Positions 54,935-64,000 of a stretch of 64,000 nucleotides of DNA are shown here, in pieces; position 1 is the stretch's first letter; every line of letters starts with the position of its first letter. Made by a program: the position numbers and the translations under genes. The notes under the pieces are model-generated. The model was not told where the DNA came from and made no database searches. It saw nothing but the letters and a program-made list of their open reading frames with translations. The stretch comes from Podocnemis expansa (taxonomy: Eukaryota; Chordata; Testudines; Podocnemididae), in NCBI GenBank assembly GCA_007922195.1, contig ML681992.1, positions 38,918,831 through 38,982,830 on the forward strand, in the 5' to 3' direction.

Positions 54935-55800
54935 CAGAATCATAGAAGATTAGAGTTGAAAGGGACCTCAGGTGATCATCTAGTCTAACCCCTCCACTCA
55001 GAGCAGAACCAACCCCAACTAAATCATCCCAGTCAGGGCTTTGTCAAGCCAGGCTTTAAAAACCTGAGAGGATGGAGATTTCACCAACTTCCTAGGTAAC
55101 CCATTCTAGTGCTTTACCACTCTCCTAATGATAAAGCTTTTCCTAATATCCAACTTAGACATCCCTGCCACCTGCAACTTGAGACCACTGTTCCTTGTTC
55201 CATCATCTGCCATTACTGAGAACAGTCTAACCATCCTCCCTTAACCTCCCCCACCCCAATAACTGAAATCTGCTATCAGGTTCCCCCTCACCTTCTATTC
55301 TGCAGATTAAATAAGACCTTATCCTTTCCTCATTAAGTCATGCTCCTCAGCCTCCTAATCATTTTCATTGCTCTCCACTGGACTCTCTCCAGTTTGTCTA
55401 CATCCTGTCTGTAATGGGGAGGGGGTGCAAAACTGGACAGAATACTCAAAATGTGGTGTTGCCACTGCCAAACAGAGGGGAATAATCACTTCCTGTGGTC
55501 TGCTAATGCAGCCTAATATGTCATTAGCCTTCCTGGCAATAAGAGCACACTTTTGATTCATATCCAGTTTTTTGTCCACTGTAATGCCCAGGTCCTTTTC
55601 ATGCAGAACAGTTGCTTAGCCAGTCAGTTCCCACCCAGTCTGTAGCGGTGCATGGGATTGTTCTGTCCTAAGTGCAGGATTCTTCACTTGTCCTTATTGA
55701 ATCTTATCATATTTTTTTTGGCCCAGTCCTGCAATTTGTCCAGGTCACTCTGCATCCTGTCCCCACCATGTAGCGTATCAACCTAGAAACAGTAGTGCCC
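54935..55800 (-). mobile_element. CR1 LINE 3' part
   Basis: On + it starts 'cagaatcatagaagattaga' and 'ttgaaagggacctcaggtgatcatctag', the reversed CR1 end of another subfamily. The complement translates with breaks to CR1 C-terminal words such as [18 protein letters not shown] ([13 protein letters not shown] at 55510-55552) and [11 protein letters not shown]. Continuous for about 860 bp, with many stops. Confidence 0.85.
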
Positions 55801-56943
55801 TTTTTTTCTTTGGTCTGAAGTTATTACCAGGATTTTCTGTGACACCATCTCAGTTAAAAAAATTAAAAATAAAGGAAACCAGAGCTCTGGGAAATGGTTG
55901 TTTGTTTTGGCTTTGGTTATTCTGCACGTTTAGCGCAGTGTATCACTGTTGGTTATTGATGAATCCCCTTTGAGAAACATTCCAAGAAAGGGAAACATAT
56001 CAAGAATCTGTCCTTCCTAAGCATTAGCAGTTATGGACTACATTCTTGGCTGCTCTAAACCAGTGTAGTTTTACTGAAGTCCATGCTGATTTTAGACCAG
56101 TTGAAGATCTGGCACACAACCTCAGTGTTTTCGACTATAACTCTAATGGCACCAATTTAAAAATGAGTCAGCCTTGCTGTAGAAATTTTTATGTTCTTAC
56201 AGAGCTTTTTAAATGTGCCTAGGTTGCATATGTAATCAAGGACAAGTGTTTAGCTATTTCAGGACAAGTCAGTAAGGTATGCCAGCCTGTAACATGTATA
56301 ATCAAATGCACAATTAAGGCCTATGTGGAATAAATTCTGTCCAGTTCACAATCCTGCTTTTCATTTTCAAGTTTTTCTAGAAGTTGCAGTTACACAGACA
56401 GACTTCTTCTTTAAAATAAATAAATAACTAAATCTAATTTATTCTGGGGTATACTGCAAGAGTCAGAGTGAAAACAGAAGCACTACTGAATTTAGATCTG
56501 CTATTGATTCCAGAATTCCATGCTTGTTTTCATGTAACAAATTCTGCTCTTCCGTCTGTCTTGCTGGCAACAAAAACAGATTATAGTCATACTAGTGATT
56601 CAAACGGAAGTGCAAAGTTACCACGCTGTCTCTTTAAAATGGACAAAGAGCTGCCAGTTTATGGTGATCAGACCTGTTTCATTATAAAATATCAGTAACT
56701 GTAACACTTCATTCTTGCTTTGTTGTGCAGCTAGGCAGGAAAATAAGCAAAGGAGATTTTACAGAAACTATACCTAAACTGTTTGTAGTAGATTTCCTTC
56801 TTAGAATGGTTTGGTGTCAATTATTTCTGGTGCTTTACAAATTACTAATGCCCTGAAAACAATCGTCTTAAAAAGAAAAGACAGCTCAGATCTTTTACTG
56901 TTAAGTAAATAGACTAGATGAAATCCTGCTCTTTTTTACTCAT
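55801..56943. other. no gene seen
   Basis: Intergenic DNA without recognisable exons or repeats. Confidence 0.4.
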
Positions 56944-56951
56944 ATGTAACT

Positions 56952-57248
56952 TAGGGCTGGCCTTGGGGGAGAAGGAGGAAGCAAGGTGACTTCCCAGGGC
57001 CCACCAGTCTGGCAGGCCCCATGCTACCCCCTGCTTCCCTTGCCCTACGCTGCCTTCTGCAGCATTTTAGAAATGGGGGTGAACTGTGCTTCAGTGGCAT
57101 TTCTGGCCTTGCCCCTGGAGCAGACTGACCATGCACAAGCCTGGGGGTAGGGCGGGAGCATGGAGCTAAATCTCTAGTCCAGAGTGGCACCGCCCTCCTC
57201 AGTGCTCTAATTGGCCCTGGGGCCTACCCACCCCTAGGGATGGCCCTG
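56952..57248. mobile_element. short hAT-type MITE
   Basis: Inverted ends TAGGGCTGGCCTTGGG and the complement of CAGGGCCATCCCTAGGG. It is flanked by identical atgtaact (56944-56951 and 57249-57256), an exact 8-bp target duplication. Only 297 bp and GC-rich, with no coding potential. Confidence 0.88.
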
Positions 57249-57256
57249 ATGTAACT

Positions 57257-57705
57257 TCCCTACTGGGATGGAGTTGCACATGTATAACAAAGGGAAGATT
57301 TTTCCTCAATGTCCACATTAACAGCTTGACCAGACTTCAGAGAGAATATTTGGTACCTGACTCGCTCAAGCCCTACATTCAAATACTTGTGTTCCTGCAA
57401 CACATTAAGGTTGAGAAATCAGTCAGCAAAAGCCAGAAAAGTCTAAAATTTAAGGCATCTTCTGCACTGCTAACACAGCCACACTGCATGGCCTTTAATT
57501 CATTGGTATCAATGAAATAACAAAAAGCAAACAGGCATACAGAATGCTTGTGGCTGCGTTCGGGATGTGGCAGTGAGCTTAACTTTTAGTTGCTTGATTT
57601 TCTGAGTACTTTATCATCTTTGGTGTTCTATTCATACATGATACATTTGTGCAGGAGTTCTCTTGACTGTTAATATTGATTTATAATAAATCTTGGAATG
57701 CTAGA
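57257..57705. other. no gene seen
   Basis: Short intergenic stretch before a CR1 relic. Nothing is recognised. Confidence 0.4.
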
Positions 57706-58210
57706 GAAGTTCCAAAGAACTGAAAGAATGTCTGTTATTATTTATAAATGGTATGACCTGTACAGCTATAGCTCTGTCATCCTGATATCAATCCCAAGCA
57801 AAATACTGGGACAAATAATACAGGACTGAGATGACAAAAATTAAATGAGGGTACTATAATTGTTCCAAATCAACATGGGAAAATAGGCTTGGCCAATTAA
57901 CTTGCTATCTTTTTTTTTTTTTTTGGATGAAATTACATGTTTGGTTGATAAAGGTAAAAGTGCCAATATAATACTTTTAGACTTCTGTCAGGCATTTCAC
58001 TTAGTACGGCATGACGCTAACAATAAGTAAACTAGAACAATACAATTCATCAAGGCATATATCAAATGGATTAAAAGGTGGTAAAATAAGAAGTCTCAAT
58101 ATGTAATTATAAATGCAGCATTCTTACTAAGGAGCTTCCTCAACAACTGGCTCTTAGCCTTACGGCTTTTAATGTTTTTATCAATAACATGAAAATGACA
58201 AAATAAATAC

Positions 58211-58623
58211 TGATGCTTCATGGGACAGATCCACAAAGGGACAACTGGCATGCAGAATTCCTCCTAACATCTTATCTCACCTGACTTTGACATTCCCAAA
58301 TCACAAGGTCCCGGCAAGGGAAACATTGGATGGAAAGAAACGCTGGGACTAACCACATGTCAAGGTTCATAAGGCTATTGAAGGACAAGAAGGGTTAAAC
58401 CAACCAACCTGAAAACCAGATTACCTGAACAAAGGGTGTGAACATACTTGTAGGAGCCCCTCTATGATAACAAATTTGATACAGATGTTAAAGTTTATGA
58501 TGGAGATTGGAATACTTATGCTAAGCTTTGTAGTTAGCTGTATTATGCATAGATTTCTGGGAATAAACCTTTGATGATGCTGTGAATGGGAAATGAAGAA
58601 AGTGAGGAAAGAAAATTATACCA
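58211..58623. mobile_element. solo-LTR-like insertion in a CR1
   Basis: The 413-bp block begins TG and ends CA and is flanked by the direct repeat aatac. The repeat can be extended to 10 bp, aaatactgat at 58205 and 58623. AATAAA at 58562 lies about 55 bp from the right end, as in many retroviral LTRs. CR1 sequence resumes on both sides. No internal coding part is present, so if it is an LTR it is a solo one. A non-LTR insertion with a 10-bp duplication is the alternative. Confidence 0.6.
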
Positions 58624-58804
58624 AATACTGATAAAGTTGCATGTAACACAAAGATGGGGCAATGGTAAACAATGAAGAGTACAGGTCACTGATATAGTAC
58701 GATTGCTTGATAAACTGAGCGCCCAGTATGCGAAAGTATGTATTTCAATATAGCCAGCTGTAAGGTATTACATCTAGGTACAAAGACTCTAAGCCATACT
58801 TATA

Positions 58805-59262
58805 GGCTATGTCTACACGGCTCTTTTATTTCGAAATAACACTCATTATTTCGAAATAAAAGAAATTAGGTCTACACGACGTTTTCTTATTTTGAAAGGA
58901 CAGATCCCGTCCTTTTGAAATAAGAATTGTCATTTCGAAAAAGTAAAGCCTGGCCCCCTCTCGAAACAGCCATTATTTCGGAAGGGCTATTTCAAAATAA
59001 CGCCGTTTAGACCTGTTCTTTCAAAACAACACTGTGTAGACCTATTGTTTCGAAAGAACTGTTTTGAAACAACAGGTCCAAAAGGCTTTATTTCAAAATA
59101 ACCATTTTGAAATAACAGCCGTTTGGATTGCAGGCTTTCCCTTAATTCGAATTAATATTTTGTTAATTCGAATTAACTTATTTCAAAATAAGGATTTTAT
59201 TTTGAAAATAACTCATTTCAAAATCCTTATTTCAAAATAACAATGCATGTGTAGACATAGCC
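58805..59262. mobile_element. palindromic MITE, copy 7
   Basis: Perfect inverted ends GGCTATGTCTACAC and GTGTAGACATAGCC. Body of 'tatttcgaaataa' and 'ttcgaattaa' palindromes. It is flanked by ata on each side (58802-58804 and 59263-59265). It sits within a CR1 relic. Confidence 0.85.
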
Positions 59263-60005
59263 ATAGGGTTGGGGGTTCTATTCTAGAAAGTGGTGACTGA
59301 AAAAGACTTGATGAGTTCATCGGCTGCATGTGAGATCCCAGTGTAATGCTGCAGTCAAAGGACTAATGTCATGCTTGGGTGTATAGACTGAGGAAAGTCA
59401 AGGAAGTATAGAGCAGTTACATCACCTCTGTATTTGTTATTGGTGCTATCACTGGTGGAACACTGTGCCATTTCTGAGGTTCATACTTGAAGTAGGATGT
59501 TGATAAATTGGAGAGATTTCAGAAAAGAGCTGCAAAAATAATAAATGCATTTGAATACATGCCTCAGTGTGAAAGACTTAAAATGATCAATTTATTTAGC
59601 TTAACAAAGAGAAGATTAAGGGATGAATTGATCAGATTCTGTAAGTACCTAGAATACAGATATCTGCTAATAGAGGGCTTTTCAGTCAAGCAGGGAAAGG
59701 TGTAATAAGAACCAGTGGCTGGTGTTGAAGTGTGACAACTTCATACTAGACATAAAGCGAAAAATATTAACAGTGAGGGTAATTAATCACTGGAACAACT
59801 TACCAAGGGTTGTCATGGATTCTCCATCATAGGACACTTTCAGATCAAGACTGGATGTTTTTCTAGAAGATATTCTCTAGTTCAAGCACAATTATTGGAC
59901 TTGAAGCCAGAATGAATACAAAGAAATCCTATAGTTTGTGCCATGTATGAGTACAGCCTAGAGTACCACTGTGGTCCCTTCTGGTCCTAAAATCTATAGC
60001 TGTAT

Positions 60006-61617
60006 TAATTAATTATTAGCATTTCGTTTCCCTGGGTTTTTTAAATAAATGAAAGCATTAAGAAAAGGAAAAAAGGACAATGTGCTGTTAAATTGCTTTC
60101 AAGTTCTATAGCAGCACATGAATAGATGAGAGGTCTTATTTAAGAGCAGCCATACATTGATCTCACTGCAGCATGTCTGGGATGAAAATTGGAATGCATA
60201 AGCATAAAATAGTACCATTAAACGTTCCTAACAATGGAGATTCTAACCTAAAATTCTTCATGCTTGTTTCTCTTTTTCTGGAGCTTCTGCTTCTGAATTA
60301 TCAGAGTACTTGAGATTAAAATCATATATATTCTTGAATGATTAAGAAAATGGCCAGTATAATCCTCTGAATGATTTATGGAAAAAATACAGGAGGTAAA
60401 AGAATGAAGACATCATAAGGCATACTTTATTAGAAGTTCCATCAGTCGACTAAGGACAGCAAAAGTCAAAATTTAGCTGTCTGTGCCTTTAACAAACACA
60501 CCAAACTCAGCACAAGTGCTTGTTTGCAACACTTGAGGGCAAGTGACATTGGGGTTCTGCGCTAGCATGGAGGAGCGCAGTCTTACCCCATACGGCTACC
60601 TGCTAAGTAGCTGGCAATCCTTAATTGGCTTGCTGGATCCTTTCTGGTCAGTGTCACCTCCTGACCATTCTAGGCCTCTAGAAGCAAAGTCTTGTTGATA
60701 GCCTGGTCTGAATGGGCTTTCCTTGAGCAGGGAAGATGTCAGAGCAGCAACACCTCCAGCAGGAGGCAGAGATCAGTTGATCAGAAGGTATAAAGGAAAT
60801 AAGATATGGTAAAGAAGAAAATAACATTGTAGTCCCTGGTAGTATATTTGGCCTGAATTGATAAATCTCCAACACACATATGTGCCAACAGCCTTTTAAT
60901 CAACATACAGTATGGGGAACTGACTTGGAGTCCTTCACAGCTAAAATCATGAATTGGTGCAGCTTGACTTAGAGCTTGATACCCAGGGGTTACAATAAAT
61001 TGTGTGTATCTACTGGACATAGGGCATGGGTGCGTATATGAAAAATGGTACTTATAACACACACACCAGTATGCTACACATAATGCTTTCCAGTGAAATC
61101 TGAAGACAGTAGATGCTGATAAGGCAGCAAAATACAGGACGGTTCCATGGCCTGAGAATATTCCTCCACAAATACTGCAAGATTGTGGGAAAATTCAAAG
61201 AAGAGGCAGCAAGTACTTTCTGTGTGTTCAGAGAAAGGAGGGAAGTAGAGAAAGGCTGGTCTATGGAAGGGAAATCTGAATTGGATTCCATGTGCTTTAA
61301 AGCTCCTGACTTTTTTCTTCAATAGCCATTGCCACTGCCCCTCAGTAAAATAGGTCAAATGCTGATCTCTGTTACTATGCGTAGAGTAACGCAAATTAAA
61401 CAGGTATGTAAATAGGACCAGAATTTACCCACTGTTTAAATCTTCTGATACTGCTTAAGAAAAGTTGAAGGAAGGACTTTAAATATCAGGGAGTGAGGGC
61501 TCAAGAATTTCCTCAAGCATGGTTTACAGTTTTACTAACATAACACACATTTTAAAAAAAGATGCATAATGATTATGCATGTAACTTAAAACTGAAAATA
61601 ATATTACTCATGTTTTA
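60006..61617. other. 1.6 kb with no gene seen
   Basis: Intergenic DNA. Small open frames on both strands have no recognisable features. Confidence 0.4.
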
Positions 61618-61986
61618 ATGGGAATGGGGCCTTCCCTGCCTCTGGCCAAGCTGAGTCCCTGTACACCTGTCCAACCACCCATCCGCAGGGCACCTGAGCC
61701 TTTCCCCTTACCTGGCTGCAGGTTCCAGGAGGCTGGAGCTGCCCTGCCTGTGTGGTGTGGTCAGATGCTTCTCCACTACCCACCCCCCATATCCCTGAGC
61801 ATGCTCAGGGGCAGGGTGGGAGATGAACTCTCCCAGCCCCAAATCCAGCCCCAGCCTGGCTCCCAGAGAAATATGTCTTTGCCAAAGGCACATTTCTCTT
61901 CGGGGCAGGTAGGGTCAGTCTGGCGCCCTCTAAAATTCAGCACCCAGGGCTTTGCCCCATTCATCCTGCCCTAGTTACAGCCCTGC
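61618..61986 (-). mobile_element. possible truncated hAT fragment
   Basis: GC-rich block that ends 'ctgccctagttacagccctg', whose complement CAGGGCTGTAACTAGGG looks like a hAT terminus. I found no matching left end or target duplication, so the call is weak. Confidence 0.4.
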
Positions 61987-62299
61987 CTTCAGCCACAGCT
62001 GCTAAGTAGTACCCCCATTTCTCCTTACCCAAAACACAGCTGAGGCTCAAAAGACCAGTAATGCAAACCATGCTGTTGAGATGATTCCTCACAATAACTA
62101 ATAACTTTGGGGTCTGCTCAATAGAGACATATGCTACACTGTGAGAGGACACCAAGGAATTGGCTAAATATTCATTTGTCCCAGCTGTTTTTTCTGTGTT
62201 GTTGCTTAGTCTCCATCTGCATATTTCTGCCATGTGTGCTAGGTGGGTACATTGCTGCACAGAAAAGCAAATTCCTGCCAATGGTCTTTCCTGAATAGT

Positions 62300-62900
62300 G
62301 AAATAAACCATGAGGCTGAAGAAGATCTTAATGGGAGCAGGTAAGAAGCTTCTAATTGTCCTTCATGTGGGTACAAATGATGTAGGTAGAGTCTCATTGG
62401 AATGTACCAAAGAAGACTATGCCAGGCTGGGGAGGACTCTCAAGGAAATAGAGGCTCTTTAGTGGGATTCTGCCTGTCCCCAGAGAAGGGCAACAAAGCT
62501 GTGAGCAGATCTTGATGATATACAGATGGTGCCATAGGCGTAGTCCTATAAGAAGAGCTTTGGCATGTGTGGTCACTGGAAGGCATCCATGGACAGAAGA
62601 CTGTTCTCCTAGGATCGAATGCACCTGAGTAAGGAGTGAAAGAGACTTCTCAGAGGGAGATTAGCACAACTGATCAAGACAGCTTTAAACCAGGGAGTCA
62701 GGGGAGATGATTGGGAGATGCCTGAATAATCTCTACACCTCATATTAGGGTTGAGAAGGAAAATGAAATAAGAAAGGATATAGAAATAGGGAGCAGCATG
62801 GAGGTTAGAAGGAGGAAGAGCATAAATGCCAATCTAGAAAGAGATATTGTCCGTAAAACGACTGTGCCGAATCAGGCAAAGAACGTGAGCGAGGTCAAGC
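62300..62900 (+). mobile_element. CR1 fragment with ORF1 esterase-like relic
   Basis: Translation with stops gives KLLIVLHVGTNDVGR (62345-62390), then KEDYARLGRTLKEIEAL, and later DRRLFS-DRMHLSKE (62590-62630). GTND and D-H are the motifs of the SGNH/GDSL-type esterase domain known from ORF1 of some CR1-like elements. Several in-frame stops show it is dead. Confidence 0.72.
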
Positions 62901-62923
62901 AGCAAAAACTAAAATGTTTATAT

Positions 62924-63032
62924 ACTAGCTAGCTGTAACCTGTCAAAAATGACAGGGAAAAGTCGAAACAAACTATTTCATAAATTCTCTTTTGATTCTT
63001 CCCTGTCATTTTTTGATGGGTTATGGCTAGTG
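62924..63032. repeat. imperfect inverted repeat (hairpin)
   Basis: 'actagctagctgtaacctgt' with 'caaaaatgacagggaa' (62924-62960) is inverted relative to 'ttccctgtcattttttgatg' with 'ggttatggctagt' (62998-63031), with a loop of about 37 bp. It abuts the G-rich minisatellite. Confidence 0.75.
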
Positions 63033-63514
63033 TGCATTGGAGGAGAAAGGAGGGATGGGGTGGGGTATGGCAGAACTGAAGGTGAGGGTTGCAGGGTGGA
63101 GGTATGGGGGGAAAGATGAGGGCATGGGGTGTGGAGCGAATGGAGCAGGGGAAGGAGGTGGGGGTGTTGAAAGGGTACCTGAGGGCAGGGGCAGGAGATG
63201 GGGGCAATGAAGGGGAAGGCTGGAGCCAGGAGGTGTCAGGGTGATAAGGGGGGCATGGGCAGCAGGTGGTGGCAAAGAAGGGGTGTGTGGTGGCAGGAGG
63301 TGGGTTGATGAAGGAGGGCATGGGAAGATGGGGGCACAGAAGGTTGGGTGGTGGCAGGAGGTGGGGGACAGGGGCAGGAGATGGAGGACAGGGGCAGGAG
63401 ATGGGGCCAGTGAAGGGGAGGGCTGGAGGCAGGAGGTGTCAGGGTGGGGAAGGGTGCCAGAGACAGGACATGGGGACACAGAAGGTGTGGGTGTGGGCAG
63501 GAGCTGGGAGGGCT
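63033..63514. repeat. purine-rich (G/A) minisatellite
   Basis: Irregular units of about 30 bp with words 'gggggcaggaggtg', 'gggacaggggcaggagatgg' and 'ggcatggg'. Strong G over C bias on +. Long open frames here are low-complexity artefacts. Confidence 0.75.
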
Positions 63515-64000
63515 GCTCCCGTGCCTGTGCTGGACCATGCTGGTGGTGCTGCTCCCTGGCTGGGGCCAGATTTCGATGGCTGTTCCAGTTCCCTGCCGGG
63601 CTGGACCATGACAGTGGCGGTGCCCTCCTCATCAGGGGCTGGGGACCACAGTGGCGGTGGTGCTGCTCACTGGCCAGGGCTGGGGACCATGGCAGTGGTA
63701 GCGCTGCACCCTTGCAGGGGCTGGGGACCACAGTGCTGGTGGCACCACTTGCTGGCTGGGCCTGGGGACTATGGCGGCAGTGGCATCACTTCCCTGCAGG
63801 GGCTGGGGTCCACAGCGCTTTCGACTCCACTCCCCAGCCAGACCTGGGGTCCTGGTAGCACCCCTGCTCCCTGCCCGGGCTGGACCCCAGCAGCAGTGCT
63901 ACTCCACAGCTGGGGGCCAGACTCCGGTAGTGTGGGCCAGATTCTGGTGGCACCAGTCCCGAGCAGGGCCTGGATTCCACCACCAGCAGCACCGCTTCAC
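63515..64000. repeat. ~40 bp GC-rich minisatellite running off the window
   Basis: About eleven or twelve diverged units with core 'ggggctggggaccacagtgg' and a 'ggtgctgctccctg' arm. Continues to the last base, so its length is unknown. Confidence 0.75.

Larger units (their letters stand above)
57706..60005 (+). mobile_element. old CR1 LINE with two later insertions
   Basis: Relics of the reverse transcriptase in order: 'NQHGKIGLANL' (57866-57900), an FYQ-HEND word near 58175 (CR1 FINDM), 'CKVLHLG' at 58760-58785, then after the MITE 'VDKLERFQKRAAKIINAFEY' from about 59500 and LFSLTKRRLRDELIRFCKYL. The end is 'tggtcccttctggtcctaaaatctatag'. It is interrupted by an LTR-like insert (58211-58623) and a palindromic MITE (58805-59262). 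Many stops. Confidence 0.82.

Noticed and set aside
63027..63731. 234-codon Pro/Ser/His-rich frame on the complement and 205-codon Gly-rich frame on +
   Set aside because: Both are translations of the G-rich minisatellites, with low complexity and a frame on each strand.
25216..64000. Another MMP gene downstream of MMP13
   Set aside because: No zinc motif, cysteine switch or hemopexin exon was recognised on either strand in this 39 kb.
63033..64000. CRISPR-like spaced repeats
   Set aside because: Units are directly adjacent and diverged, without constant repeats and unique spacers. This is a eukaryotic minisatellite.

Overview
This is vertebrate nuclear DNA, almost certainly from a turtle. 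It has multi-exon genes with GT-AG introns, several CR1 LINE subfamilies, Penelope-like element (PLE) tails of the kind common in turtles, hAT transposons, palindromic MITEs and degenerate MIR SINEs. A softshell-turtle origin is only a guess from the variant of the PLE tail. There are no bacterial features, no CRISPR arrays and no recognisable tRNA or rRNA genes.

One intact protein-coding gene is supported: MMP13 (collagenase-3), on the + strand, ten coding exons from 16800 to 24137. It reads as a complete pre-pro-catalytic-hemopexin protein of 472 residues. Just upstream are a TATA box (16741), an AP-1 site (16717), an ETS/PEA3 core (about 16689) and a Runx/OSE2 site (16628). A 3' UTR of about 1.06 kb ends at two AATAAA signals (25181 and 25194). 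About 11 kb upstream, also on +, is a decayed matrix-metalloproteinase paralogue (505-5643). It keeps recognisable relics of exons 5, 6, 8, 9 and 10 but is broken by a frameshift, stops, a lost splice donor, a lost C-terminal cysteine and several transposon insertions. Both belong to the tandem MMP cluster.

The rest is transposon-rich intergenic DNA. 1-16 kb: the pseudogene, a hAT nested in a hAT nested in a CR1 tail (1558-3967), a 0.58 kb hAT MITE (10387-10962), a CR1 copy (11795-12933), a GC-rich hAT (13552-13958) and a palindromic MITE (15342-15858). 16.6-25.2 kb: MMP13, with a MITE inside a PLE tail in intron 8. 25-34 kb: PLE tails, a GC-rich hAT fragment, a PLE coding relic with a GIY-YIG motif (30145-31140) and MIRs. 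34.3-37.6 kb: a CR1 holding a palindromic MITE that itself holds two hATs. 39.5-42.6 kb: a second copy of the large hAT and many PLE fragments. 43.9-47.3 kb: an internal duplicated segment, the second copy carrying a MITE. 49-54 kb: tRNA-derived SINEs, GC-rich hAT, PLE and MITE copies. 54.5-64 kb: several CR1 relics, one holding an LTR-like insert and a MITE, then a hairpin and G-rich minisatellites running off the window.

No new protein system was found. The most informative signals are structural: 8-bp target duplications that define six hAT insertions, an empty site inside the window that proves one of them, recurrent inverted pairs of PLE tails, and the MMP pseudogene beside MMP13.
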